This document shows positions 1-11,676 of a DNA stretch of 64,000 nucleotides, in pieces; position 1 is the first letter of the stretch; the number at the start of each line of letters is the position of its first letter. Source of the stretch: Symsagittifera roscoffensis. Taxonomy: Eukaryota > Xenacoelomorpha > Acoela > Convolutidae. The stretch spans positions 11,662,027 to 11,726,026 of the forward strand of contig NC_087068.1 in the NCBI RefSeq assembly GCF_963678635.1, read 5' to 3'. A model generated the notes under the pieces. It worked only from the letters and a program-made list of their open reading frames with translations, did not search any database and was not told where the DNA came from. Made by a program: the position numbers and the translations under genes.

Positions 1-739
1 TTTTCAATTTCAGAAACGGCCCGTTTCTTTTTGAAAAATTGAACGCAATCCAAAAATGGGTTAAAATTTCAAATATAGAGAGTTGATTCCAGAGTTGATT
101 GCTTGCCAAAACTGGATTTTTACTTATGCAATTGATATCCTGAAAAATTGATTCTTCGGTTGAACTCCTAATCTAAGATTTGGCGTCGTAGTTTTTTTGA
201 TAAGCAAAAAGTTTCCCAAAAACGGTCAAGATTTCTTGAAAAAGGATCATAATTCAAAAAAATGTCGTTTTTGAGTCCAAAAAATGCTTTTATGCAAACA
301 ATTTGGCGTATTTGTTATGCAGCGAAAAGTCCTAGCATCTTAATTTGAGATTGAATCATTATTCTTAGATTTTCCAGCGTATTTTCCGATAGATTTAAAA
401 TCTACAAAAATGCGGGCTAATTTGCAAAAGTTAGACAATTTCTGAGGCTTTTTGAGAAAAAAATTATCACAACAACGGTTAAAAGTTCAAACATTGGATA
501 TCGTCAAAAGCCAAAAATCTTTCTGTAAGAATTGTTGTAAGTTTATTTATTTGATGTCAGCTTTGTACAGATTAAAACTATATGAATGTTGGGGGAGATT
601 TGTAACTCTTTCTTGAATGGAATTTTCTATGCCGACTTAAGCAAAGCGTCGACTGCAAAAAACTGATAACACTTATAAGCTGCTGCTTTGGATAATGTAA
701 TAACAGTTTTATAACTTTGTTAAAAAGCTAAGCGAATAG

Positions 740-1145
740 CAGTGGAGACGGACACCCCCCTCAGGGATTCGACCCACAGCCGATCCAGAGGTTCTCCCCT
801 TTGTACTATCTTGAAACATCCTTTTTTGGCGACGGACTCTACAAATTTTCTAAGGGCACCTTCGGCGCCGTTATATACTAACTTTGAGAAGGAAGCACGC
901 GCCAAAAAAACTGGATTTTAGGTCAAAACTTTCCAAAAAAGCCTAAAGAAGCCATTTTGGCCTGTTTTTTTTCAAAAACTTGCCTGCTGCGCAGAAATTT
1001 TGGCCAAAAAGGGGTATTTTTAATGCTTTGGGAGGGCTGGGAAAATCACTTTGGTCGATCAAAAAAATTCGATAAAATTTTTGAAAACTTTTTGAAAATC
1101 CGCCCCTTTTTGAAAAACCACGAGAAAAACCTAGATCCGCCCCTG
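740..1145. mobile_element. hAT-like non-autonomous element (CAGGGGCGG family), copy A
   Basis: It shares CTCAGGGATTCGACC, a GCGCGCC-type segment and TTTTTGGCC with copies at 22.5 and 30.3 kb. The right end is CTAGATCCGCCCCTG, the inverted complement of the family's left end. The left end is eroded. No 8-bp duplication remains. It codes for nothing. Confidence 0.65.
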
Positions 1146-1809
1146 AAGAAAGTTAGCCCATAGCTTTTCTGAACCTCAAAAATTTGAGAATAAAAAAATA
1201 ATTTAAAAATATGCTGTCAAGTTTTCTGTTTCATTATCTGGGATTAGTTAAACTTTTATTGGTTAAATTTTTGCAGGAAAACGGCTTATATTGTTAGGTG
1301 TAAAGTGTTTAAAAATACTTAGATAAAAATTTGACAATGTGAAAAGATATCGGCTTATTCTAAAGTATTGGCCTCATTGATTATTTGAACATTTCAAGGT
1401 TAATCTAATGACAAAATAACTAAAAAACGAAATACAAAGTCAGCTACGAGCAAGATCAATTGTTTCAAGAAACTAAAAAGAAATTATTAAAAAACGCATT
1501 AATTAACAGACAACATGTTTTCTCACACATAAACGGATTGAGGGACTTAGCTCATTTTTTGTGCTTTCATTTGTCAAAGAAGGACAGTCGATCATGAATT
1601 TTCAAGATTTTTTTTGGATTGAAGACAGACCAGTTACTAGCTTCAAACTCTCAAATAGAAAATAATTGTCGATTTCGTTATCTTTTAACTCAAAATTTTG
1701 CTGAAAAACCAGTTGACAAAAAACGCCATCTTGCTACCACTTTCAAATCTCAATCGAAGTACATAACAAAAATCAAAACTCCTTTTGTTGGTTTCATTTG
1801 AAAGTCATA

Positions 1810-2244
1810 CAGTGCTGTTTTAAATTTTACGGACAAAAGGCAATAAACTTGAAATTTAAATCGCGTTTTTTGATGTTCGGATAATTTTAGGTAAAATGAT
1901 GGAAAAAAACTTTTATAATTTCACTAGACTTAATATAGTGCAATATGTTGTGCGAAAAGTAGGCCCGAAATTCATCCCCAAAAAATTTTTTTTTAGAAAT
2001 TTTAGTCAATCAAAAACTACGCAAAAAATCAGCAGTCAATCATGGACATAATTATATCTCAGTGTGCTTCCTAACTCTGGTTTCCACAATTCAGTTTGTC
2101 CCATATCAAGTCTGTTGTGCTGACTGAAGTTCTAAGCGAGTTTTTATTCATCATTTTTCACCAAAAGTTATCATAATTTGAAAAAAAAGCTCGTTTTCAA
2201 TTTCAAATTTATTGCCTTTGTCCGGATAATTTAAATAAGCACTG
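1810..2244. mobile_element. Tc1-like miniature inverted-repeat element
   Basis: The left end CAGTGCTGTTTTAAATTTTA and the right end (complement CAGTGCTTATTTAAATTATC) form inverted repeats of about 60 bp. The repeats share GGACAAA-GGCAATAAA and a TTGAAATT stretch. The left flank is TA; the right flank is TT, possibly a mutated TA. CAGTG termini at TA fit Tc1/mariner. The ORF at 1619-1801 lies outside and looks random. Confidence 0.65.
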
Positions 2245-2442
2245 TTAGCATTGGTTGCTGTTGCAAAGCCCTGAAGGATCCGACTGTCCCTTAATTTATA
2301 TCGAATAGTTTTTGGGAAAAGAAAACATTGAAAACCTATACATTTTGGACAATACCAATGAGTAAAATTTTTAGCCGTACGAAATCAATACGATCACCAA
2401 TTAGCTAACCTCAATTCAATTCAATCACCAATTAGCTAACCT

Positions 2443-2445
<3 letters not shown>

Positions 2446-2505
<60 letters not shown>
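2446..2505. repeat. (TA)n microsatellite
   Basis: About 30 uninterrupted TA units. Just upstream, ATCACCAATTAGCTAACCTC occurs twice (2392-2444). Confidence 0.97.
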
Positions 2506-2507
<2 letters not shown>

Positions 2508-2841
2508 AGAGAGTCCCTTTTCTTCTATCTTGAGATCTCCATTTTTGGCTGACGGACTCTATATTTTTCAAAGGCGCCTTTAGTGCCAATATATACAAGC
2601 GCTGAGGGAGAAGCGCGCGCCAAAAAAAACGCGGTTCATGTCACAATTTTCCAAAAAATGCCTAAAACACCTTTTTTGGCCTGTTGTTTTTGCGACGCAA
2701 AAACTTTTGGTAAAAACAGGGTCTTCAAAGTGATTTATGAGAGCTCGCAAACACATTTTGGTAGACCGAAAAAAGTAAGGCCGAAAAATTTCAAAAATTT
2801 CGATTCCCCCCTCCAGAAAATCCTCCCCTGATCCGCCCCTG
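2506..2841. mobile_element. hAT-like non-autonomous element (CAGGGGCGG family), copy B
   Basis: The right end is GATCCGCCCCTG. The left third is missing and abuts the (TA)n tract, so the element is truncated at a microsatellite. The interior shares GCGCGCCAAAAAAAACGC and TTTTTTGGCCTGTT with the other copies. Confidence 0.65.
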
Positions 2842-2949
2842 TTATATATAGATTTAATAATTATTTAATATATGCAAAATATATGCACCGCTTTGATGCA
2901 CAGTCAACAACATTGCTATTTACACTGAATCAATGCATTTTACAAAAAT

Positions 2950-3187
2950 TTCTCCCGAAAAATGAGATCAATCTTTCTTCTACCATTTCAAAAACATGGT
3001 ATTATGTATTTGCAGAATAATAACGAGGAAATGTGTACGTTACCGGAGTTTTCTTATGATGACCTCATGCATGTTTTACGACAAAGGGATCTGCAGAAAA
3101 TTTTACGGTTTGTCGGCCGAAAACAGATGTCCCGCAACGTGGCCTTTTTGTTGATAGGATTGAATCCTCCCAACTTCCTAATTCTGC
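2950..3187 (+). other. Unrecognised short open stretch
   Basis: An open frame starting at the ATG at 2962 encodes a charged segment (PEFSYDDLMHVLRQRDLQKI then LRFVGRKQMSRNV) and runs into the TIR element at 3196. The composition is protein-like but no family is recognised. It could be the 5' remnant of a gene disrupted by that insertion, or chance. Confidence 0.2.
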
Positions 3188-3402
3188 AATTGTTAAGCTC
3201 TTTTTTCCTACCTCCCAACCTCACATATGCATCAATGTTATGTTGTAACGAGGGGTTTTACAAGGTTAAGTATGCAGACCAAATATGTTTGCCATAGCCC
3301 AATTAGTCCGCATTTTAGTTTTTGTAACAATCCGGTAATGTGAACAAAATTTTACTAGTAAAATTTCGCTGGTGGGGGAAACGTAAAAAGAGCCAATTAT
3401 TT
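3188..3402. mobile_element. GGCTCTTTTCC-family TIR element, copy 1
   Basis: Left end AGCTCTTTTTTCCTACCTCC, right end GTAAAAAGAGCC preceded by GGTGGGGGAAAC. Flanks AATTGTTA / AATTATTT match 6 of 8. It shares GTGAACAAAATTTTAC with the 38.8-kb copy. It sits at the left edge of the 2.2-kb duplication and is repeated at 5382-5580. Confidence 0.65.
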
Positions 3403-3714
3403 GTGGCTAATTGTTTGTTTGGATAGCTGACTCACAAAATTGTTCATATCAGAATCTATTTCTTCGAGATCAAGTTTTCGATGTTTTAGCTAGTATGAAT
3501 GCATTGATAAAGCTGCCAAAAAATCATGAAGTCAACCTCAACAGAAAACTTCTAGTTACTAATTTCAACTTCGATGTCTTTTGACGTTGACATTGATGCA
3601 AACAAAGAATAAAAAAACTTCAAAAACAAAACAACTCGTAACAAAGATTTCTTTTTCGAAATGACTGTGCTTGTGACTCAATAGGTGAGTAGCGATAAGT
3701 AAATGTGCCTAGTA

Positions 3715-4530
3715 GCATGCAATATTCATGTTCAATACACGTTCTCCGGATGACTTGTTTTGAGCAAAATACCAAAAACGTTTTTTTTTTCGATGGACTC
3801 GACCAAAACTGGCTATGTTTTGACCAACTTGTCGGCGGAGAAAAGTGTTCGACTGAGTTCGACTCGCGTGTCCTAAATTTTGTACGGCTCGACCCAACGC
3901 GTGGCTTTGTTTTGACCAATTCAATAAAAAAAAACTAGTTTGACTGCATTCAACTCGAGCTTTTTATTTTTGACCGCTGAATCGAATGTTATCGAATCAA
4001 CCTTTCGACTGAATGTTTTTATTTCAAGCCTGGTATTTTGAACAGACTCGGTCGAAAAATTGATGTGCTTGACTTTTTAGCATGCGATTTTCAATACAAA
4101 TTCTCCGGTTGAGGTATTTGAGTTTTTTTGAGCAAAAATACCAAAAGCATTTTTTCGACCGACTCGACCAAAACTGGTTGTTTTGACCGACTCGTCGACA
4201 GAGAAAAGTGTTCGACTGAGTTTGACTCGCGTGTCTTCAATTTTGTACGGCTCGACCCAACGCGTGGCTTTGTTTTCACCAATTCTATCAAAAAACGAAA
4301 CTAGTTTGACTAATTCAATTCAAGCGTGTTAATTTGAAAAGAATCGGTCAAAAAAATTGATGTGTTTGATTTTTTAAGCTCATGTGTGCTACGTTTTGTC
4401 CGAATCGACCCAATTTTTATTTGGCTATAATTTGACTGAATCCTGTCGATTCGAGCGTGCTTTGTTTCAACAGACTCGGCCAAAAAAATGTGTTCGAAAT
4501 TGTGCGGAACATCACACACACACATGAATT
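3715..4530. repeat. TCGA-rich internal repeat, duplication unit 1
   Basis: A ~370-bp module starting TAGCATGC (3714 and 4079) is repeated in tandem. It is dense in TCGAC/GTCGA words, for example GTTCGACTGAGTTCGACTCG and GACTCGACCAAAACTGG. A weaker third version follows at ~4330. The same array is at about 5900-6790 in unit 2. Confidence 0.8.
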
Positions 4531-4725
4531 TCCGACTCGATCAATAGGTTTCGATTTGCTCCACTGAAATACAAACGCAGTCAACTGTTTTTAAGAGAAA
4601 AGTAAAATATCTATGCTTTCAGATTCTGTATAGTTTTTGCAATCTAAAAATGAATAAGCTTTGAATTTTTATTAACAAGGAGATTCTGGTAATGTTTAAT
4701 ATCCAGTTTCAAGCGGTCCACACTA

Positions 4726-5105
4726 CGAGGCCAAACTGTGCATTCTGTGCATTGTATGCGGATTCCGCAACCGACTAAAATCGGATTTGTCGCAGAATCC
4801 GCAACATTGCTACAATTCTTTGATCTTCTTTGCTGTTTTGGATTCCACAAACAAATACCTAAAACACTGTACCGTTCAAAATCGCTCCAAAAATAGGCGA
4901 GTTTAGGGAATCCGCAACCGTATTTGCGGAATCCAAAACATTTTGTGGATTCCACAAACAAATAAAAAGACATGTTTATAGTTAAATTGAGCTGTTGCGG
5001 AATCCGCAACTGCAAGCGGAATCCTCAAAATGTAGGTGGAATCCGCAAATTGTAAGTGGAATCCGCAAATTGTAAGTGGAATCCACATTTTGTTTGCGGA
5101 TTCCA
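4726..5105. repeat. CGAGGCCAAACTGTG element, left part with GCGGAATCC repeats (unit 1)
   Basis: It begins CGAGGCCAAACTGTGCA and continues with many copies, in both orientations, of GCGGAATCCGCAA. These include a 21-bp direct array (AAGTGGAATCCGCAAATTGT) near 5030-5090. Its right end was lost at the duplication junction. Confidence 0.7.
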
Positions 5106-5373
5106 TTTACGTATATGTATTATGATTAGCGTTCAAAATTATATCTTTTAGAATATAAATTTTCTTGAGAATAAGACATTCAGAGCTCTAAATTTGCTTA
5201 ATATTTGTGAGTTAGCTATTCAGAAAGATTTGAACAGCTAACTCATGATTTCACTCTGTGATCTCATCCTAAACACTATCTTCATAAAAAGAACTCACGC
5301 TCCCAAATACTGAATCTCAAGTACTGAATTCCAAATAATGAAGTAATTCGGCGATATCTCTTCAGAACTCTGC

Positions 5374-5588
5374 AATTGTTAAGGTCTTTTTTCCTACCTC
5401 CCAACCTCACATATGCATCAATGTTATGTTGTAACGAGGGGTTTTACAAGGTTAAGTATGCAGACCAAATATGTTTGCCATAGCCCAATTAGTCCGCATT
5501 TTAGTTTTTGTAACAATCCGGTAATGTGAACAAAATTTTACTAGTAAAATTTCGCTGGTGGGGGAAACGTAAAAAGAGCCAATTATTT
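5374..5588. mobile_element. GGCTCTTTTCC-family TIR element, copy 2 (carried by the duplication)
   Basis: Near-identical to the 3188-3402 copy at an offset of 2186 bp, so it was copied by the segmental duplication and not by transposition. Confidence 0.65.
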
Positions 5589-5899
5589 GTGGCTAATTGT
5601 TTGTTTGGATAGCTGACTCACAAAATTGTTCATATCAGAATCTATTTCTTCGAGATCAAGTTTTCGATGTTTTAGCTGGTATGAATGCATTGATAAAGCT
5701 GCCAAAAAATCGTGAAGTCAACCTCAACAGAAAACTTCTAGTTACTAATTTCAACTTCGATGTCTTTTGACGTTGACATTGATGCAAACAAAGAATAGAA
5801 AAACTTCAAAAACAAAACAACTCGTAACAAAGATTTCTTTTTCGAAATGACTGTGCTTGTGACTCAATAGGTGAGTAGCGATAAGTAAATGTGCCTAGT

Positions 5900-6790
5900 A
5901 GCATGCAATATTCATGTTCAATACACGTTCTCCGGATGACTTGTTTTGAGCAAAATACCAAAAACGTTTTTTTTTTCGATGGACTCGACCAAAACTGGCT
6001 ATGTTTTGACCAACTTGTCGGCGGAGAAAAGTGTTCGACTGAGTTCGACTCGCGTGTCCTAAATTTTGTATGGCTCGACCCAACGCGTGGCTTTGTTTTG
6101 ACCAATTCAATAAAAAAAAAACTAGTTTGACTGCATTCAACTCGAGCTTTTTATTTTTGACCGCTGAATCGAATGTTATCGAATCAACCTTTCGACTGAA
6201 TGTTTTTATTTCAAGCCTGGTATTTTGAACAGACTCGGTCGAAAAATTGATGTGCTTGACTTTTTAGCATGCGATTTTCAATACAAATTCTCCGGTTGAG
6301 GTATTTGAGTTTTTTTGAGCAAAAATACCAAAAGCATTTTTTCGACCGACTCGACCAAAACTGGTTGTTTTGACCGACTCGTCGACAGAGAAAAGTGTTC
6401 GACTGAGTTTGACTCGCGTGTCTTCAATTTTGTACGGCTCGACCCAACGCGTGGCTTTGTTTTCACCAATTCTATCAAAAAACGAAACTAGTTTGACTGC
6501 ATTCAACTCGAGTTTTCTATTTTTGACCGCTGAACCGAATGTTTTCGAATCAATTTTTCGACTGAATGTTTTTAATTCAATTCAAGCGTGTTAATTTGAA
6601 AAGAATCGGTCAAAAAAATTGATGTGTTTGATTTTTTAAGCTCATGTGTGCTACGTTTTGTCCGAATCGACCCAATTTTTATTTGGCTATAATTTGACTG
6701 AATCCTGTCGATTCGAGCGTGCTTTGTTTCAACAGACTCGGCCAAAAAAATGTGTTCGAAATTGTGCGGAACATCACACACACACATGAA
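5900..6790. repeat. TCGA-rich internal repeat, duplication unit 2
   Basis: Same modules as 3715-4530, with an extra 76-bp segment near 6500-6575 that looks ancestral, because it resembles the matching part of the first module. Confidence 0.8.
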
Positions 6791-6987
6791 TTTCCGACTC
6801 GATCAATAGGTTTCGATTTGCTCCACTGAAATACAAACCCAGTCAACTGTTTTTAAGAGAAAAGTAAAATATCTATGCTTTCAGATTCTGTATAGTTTTT
6901 GCAATCTAAAAATGAATAAGCTTTGAATTTTTATTAACAAGGAGATTCTGGTAATGTTTAATATCCAGTTTCAAGCGGTCCACACTA

Positions 6988-8160
6988 CGAGGCCAAACTG
7001 TGCATTCTGTGCATTGTATGCGGATTCCGCAACCGACTAAAATCGGATTTGTCGCAGAATCCGCAACATTGCTACAATTCTTTGATCTTCTTTGCTGTTT
7101 TGGATTCCACAAACAAATACCTAAAACACTGTACCGTTCAAAATTGCTCCAAAAATAGGCGAGTTTAGGGAATCCGCAACCGTATTTGCGGAATCCAAAA
7201 CATTTTGTGGATTCCACAAACAAATAAAAAGACATGTTTTTAGTTAAATTGAGCTGTTGCGGAATCCGCAACTGCAAGCGGAATCCGCAAAATGTAAGTG
7301 GAATCCGCAAATTGTAAGTGGAATCCGCAAATTGTAAGTGGAATCCACATTTTGTTTGCGGATTCCATTTACGTATATGTATTATGATTAGCGTTCAAAA
7401 TTATATCTTTTAGAATATAAATTTTCTTGAGAATAAGACATTCAGAGCTCTAAATTTGCTTAATATTTGTGAGTTAGCTATTCAGAAAGATTTGAACAGC
7501 TAACTCATGATTTCACTCTGTGATCTCATCCTAAACACTATCTTCATAAAAAGAACTCACGCTCCCAAATACTGAATCTCAAGTACTGAATTCCAAATAA
7601 TGAAGTAATTCGGCGATATCTCTTCAGAACTCTGTCATCTCGTCCCAAAAACCGTTTTCATGATTTGAATTCACCCTCCCAAATACTGAATCTCAAATAC
7701 AAAATCCCAATTACTGAATCTCAAATACTGAATCCCAAATACTCACCTAATATAATAGTTAACCAATGTTTTAAAATTTGTTCATAGATTCCGCTGACAA
7801 TGGTTAAGTCCTTCCTTTTAAATCCCGCAAGTTCATATGCAAGTTCAGTAATAAACAAGTCTCTGAATTCCTTTACAGATTGCGGAATCCGCTTACACTT
7901 TCGGATTCCACTTACATTTTGCGGAATCTACTTTCAATTGCGGAATCCAGAACAACTAGCTATAATTGCTTGTTGTGGAATCCGCAACAAAATAAATGTG
8001 CCGACAAAGCTTACGCTACACGTATATGTGCGCGGAATCCAAGTAAATCTTGTAAGTGGAATCCACTTACACTTTGGAACATGTTTAAATACTAGTCTAT
8101 GGAATCCAGGAATATAAAGCCACAAAATTGTGCGCCTATCCAGTGCACAGTTTGGCCTCG
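6988..8160. mobile_element. CGAGGCCAAACTGTG TIR element with GCGGAATCC repeats
   Basis: The left terminus CGAGGCCAAACTGTGCA (6988) and the right terminus TGCACAGTTTGGCCTCG (ending 8160) are exact inverted complements. The interior is built from GCGGAATCC-type words on both strands (7020-7365 and 7885-8105) around a patch of ~13-bp CCAAATACTGAAT repeats (7560-7745). It encodes no transposase. A 184-bp relative lies at 13453-13636. Confidence 0.7.
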
Positions 8161-8317
8161 TAATGCAGTTACAATGATCAAAAAGCTATTTAAACGTTTT
8201 TTGCCCTAATAAATTTTAAAGATTGCTTTTTGTAGAAAACCATGTTTAGCCCTGGCTTTCGTAAGCATATGTCACGCTATCGATTGAACCTTCGCGAGCG
8301 AAAAAGTCAGGAGAAAG

Positions 8318-8842
8318 AAACAAGACTGCTCGTATCAGATTGAAGCCTTGAATGTTTTGAATGCCTTTTAAGATCAATTGAGCAGTAATAACATGAAAAA
8401 AATAAATGTAATACAACAAAATGCATTTTTTTTTTAATTTAAGATTTTTGTAGGAATCATCCCCCCCACAAGCCATAAAAAGTACAAAGTGATGATTTTT
8501 GCTCCTAGTAACATGTCAATTATGGCAAATAAGCTTTCTTTAACCAATTTGGATCAATTTCAAAGACGAATTGATCTCCGCTTACGCGTTAAAAACGCGA
8601 AATATATCGCGCGTTAATTTTCCCAAGTTAGCGAAAATTGTATTTTTTAAACCCTCATATTTTTTCGAAAAATAATGACAGATAAATTATTTTTTCAAAC
8701 TTGAGTTCAGGGCAACAATACTTTTTTAATGATATAAAAAAAGTTTGTCAGAAATGGCTAGTTAAAAAGTTGAAAATTGTCTGAAGAAAAAAAAACTCAC
8801 CCCGAGCACAAATATTCCGTTACTTTGGTGACAAAAATCGGA
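8318..8842 (-). mobile_element. Helentron-like non-autonomous element, copy 1
   Basis: Reverse orientation (family + runs from GTTCCGACT to CAGTCTTGTT). The element-3' end AACAAGACTGCTCGTATCAG is clear. The element-5' end is diverged (GGTGACAAAAATCGG). The interior keeps CTCCGCTTACGCGTT and the GCGAAATATATCGCGCG palindrome. Confidence 0.75.
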
Positions 8843-10516
8843 ATAAAAAAGAGCATTTTATGTAATTGAGTCGCCGCCTGGTTATTCGAATTAAATTGAA
8901 ACTTTTTGATAGAAAATTTTTGGCAGTCCGAGGTCTGGTTCCTTAGCAGAAAAAAAACTTGAAAAAAATACTTCTGGACTGTTCGACTCATCCAGGGGTT
9001 CCATAGATTGCAGACTTTGACATGGTTTTCCCAGTCTACTCATGCCTTAGCTCCAGAGAGGTCTTCCGTGGACAGATAACACGGGCATTTAAGAAATTAA
9101 TTTTTTCAGCATTAAATATTTGCCCAAAAAATATTCTTGAACTAATCATTTTATTTTTTTTTACAAAAGGCAACCAAAAAAAGCTCCATTTTGCCATTTA
9201 ACAGTTTCTGCTAAATCTCCGTTTTATCGAAAGCGTGGTTTATTACTCAGAATGAAACTGACAAAAGAAGTTAAACATATCAACAGTAAGCGCATCATAA
9301 TTTATGTCACCAAGATCTACCAATTGGCTTGCTTAACCGGTCGATTAGATAAACGCTTGTTTGTTGCACCTTTAAGAGGTGGCTCAAAGACAGATTGACT
9401 GGTTCAATATCTCGAATCTCGATTTTCCATATTGGATTAAGAAAGTTACACAGAACCGTGGGCGCTATAGGCTACATAACATACACTTCATAGAAGTTTT
9501 CGAACCAAACTCTTCTTCAAATCAGGTGATTAAACAGGCGTATTTGGTACCTTTAAACTTAACTGGGTTAAAAATTGGATAAAGATTTTGTCTCAAAACA
9601 AATAAATGAAAAATGAGTTTGATTAATTCACATTGAAATGGAATCCTATTCCAGACCGTTTATGATGTGAAGACAATTTATGATTATTAAGTTGGTTAGA
9701 CAGTTGTACTTAACATAATAGCATGTTAGAAGAAACAAACATGTTGTATTTTTTCATCCTTTTTTTTTCAGTTGGAACTATATACTAACTTCAAATAAAA
9801 AATGGTTCAATGTCTAAAAAAATATATTTTTTGCTTACTGTACTCGCATTTTTTTAATTCCAAATCTGTAACTGCACTTGTTTTTGGTATACCATTTCGG
9901 TTTTTGAAATAAAAGAGTATTCGAATCAGGAATTTCGGAGTTTGAATTATTTAATAGACCATTTTTCTTGGAGGAAGATATCCACATAACCCCCCCCCCC
10001 ATTATCCATTAAATTCCCTGGGTATCAAATGGGAATATTTACTGAAGAATCAAAATGTGCCATTTAACTCGGCAAAGTGGTGCTTCGAAATGTGTTCTCA
10101 CTTTTCTATTCTGAAGTTGTACTTGGAGATAAATTGAAAAATTACCTTTCATTCTGAATTCACAAACCATTACTGTTCGAAAAGTTAATTACATGTGTGA
10201 GGTTCTGACGAAATGGGCATATTCTGAAACCAGGTTAGTATTTCGAAAAAGGTCAGACAAATTTGAATTTTCCATTGATGATAATAAAAGAATATCTAAT
10301 GCCTTGTTGTCCAAGTTGCTAAAAACTTTTCGACAGCAGCTTTGAATCTGCTTTAAGTATACTGTATTTCCTTTTTTAATAATTTTTTTGCACATCAAAA
10401 CTTTTGATAAGCAAAAAAATTTAAAAATGAAACACTGTATACTTAAAGAACAGCTTTTTCAAAGCTTAAGCTTTTTTAAATGAGCTGTTTCGTTATGTAT
10501 GGAAGTTAACATATAA
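8843..10516. other. No gene recognised
   Basis: AT-rich sequence with a 12-C run near 9990. The short ORF at 9379-9582 has no recognisable signature. Confidence 0.6.
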
Positions 10517-10751
10517 AATTTCTCGACTTTTTTCCACTCCCCCCACCTTTCAATTTCAGTTTTGAAAACCATTTTAACGTTTGTCATATGCAATTAAACT
10601 TGGTGTCGTTAACGAGAAGACAATTGTGAACATATTTGTTCTTCATACCTTGCAACCCAATATCACGCGATTAGCCATAAGCACACGTAAAACAATTATA
10701 AAAACAGAAAATTTGAAAGGTGATGGGGAAGTGGAAAAGAGCCAATTTATC
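10517..10751. mobile_element. GGCTCTTTTCC-family TIR element, copy 3
   Basis: The element is 10525-10743, with left end GACTTTTTTCCACTCCCCCC and right end GGGGAAGTGGAAAAGAGCC. Flanks AATTTCTC / AATTTATC match 7 of 8, an 8-bp target duplication. Confidence 0.75.
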
Positions 10752-11141
10752 CAAACGAAAACTTGGAACGTAGCCTCAACTTAGAAATTAACTATCTATT
10801 TACTAGTTGTAAAAAACAACTATCTTTCTTGTCTCATCACATCAAATACGGTCTAAAGAGAGAATCGTTTATGCATTTTTTTCTGTTGTTAAATCAAAAG
10901 CGGAAATTCAATTTGTGTTTACGGAAGAGCTGTTTTAAAATTGTTCATGCAGGTTGAATCATGAAATGAAGATCGCTTTTTCATATCAGAAATAAGTACT
11001 TCTTTAAACATTTTAAATAAAAGAGTTAAAACTAATTTAACTCGTAACTCGTGCAAAAAAAGTCGGATCAAGTTAACATCCTTCCCCCTCCCTCCCCAAA
11101 TAGACCAAGTTAAGATAAGATCCTCCATCCCAGCGTTCATT

Positions 11142-11676
11142 GTTCCGACTTTCGATACGAAAGTGACGGAATATTTGTGCTCGGGGTGGTTGTTTTTTTC
11201 TTCAGGCAAATTTCGACTTTTTAACTAGCCATTTTTGACGAAATGTTTTTATGTCATTCAAAAGGTATTGCTGTCCTATTAAATTTGAAAAGATATTTCA
11301 CCTGTGATCAATTTTCGTAAAGTTATGAGGGTTTAAAGATTGCCATTTTGGCCAGTTTGACCACATTGGGACAATTAACGCGCGATCTATTTCGCGCCAT
11401 TAACGCGTAAGTGGAGATTTAATCCGTCTTGAAATCGTTCCAAATTAGTTGAAAGAAACTTATTAGCCATAATTGATTTGTTACATTGAGCGAAAGTTAT
11501 TCTTTTAAATTTTATATGGCGTGTCGGGGATAAACTCTTTAAAAAGTTTCATAGTTTAGAATAAAAAATTTCATTTTATTTTTTTACATTTATTTTTCTT
11601 ATGTTTGTACGGCTTGATAAACCTTAAAAGGCAGTCGGAACATTCAGGGCTTCGCCCTGATACGAGCTGTCTTGTT
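11142..11676 (+). mobile_element. Helentron-like non-autonomous element, copy 2
   Basis: It starts GTTCCGACTTTCGATACG, includes TTAACGCGCGATCTATTTCG and the subterminal AGTCGGAACATTCAGGGC, and ends with hairpin CAGGGCTTCGCCCTG followed by ATACGAGCTGTCTTGTT. Joined directly to copy 3. Confidence 0.88.

Larger units (their letters stand above)
3183..7634. repeat. 2.2-kb tandem segmental duplication
   Basis: Unit 1 is 3183-5372 and unit 2 is 5369-7634. The offset is 2186 bp at the left and 2262 bp at the right, because unit 1 lacks about 76 bp near 4312. The junction shares only TCTG, so microhomology could have produced it. The copies differ at few positions. They contain the TCGA-rich repeat, a TIR element and GCGGAATCC repeats. 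Short ORFs here occur twice and show no protein signature. Confidence 0.93.

Noticed and set aside
3620-6140. Repeated ORFs of 66-99 residues on both strands
   Set aside because: They occur twice only because of the segmental duplication, overlap on opposite strands and are encoded by TCGA repeats.
4644-7310. ORFs of 123 and 134 residues on the minus strand
   Set aside because: They are read through GCGGAATCC repeats; the protein is a repeat translation (RIP-type words) with no domain.
10919-11209. 96-residue minus-strand ORF
   Set aside because: Its start lies inside the Helentron-like repeat, where the same frame opens in other copies; no protein signature.
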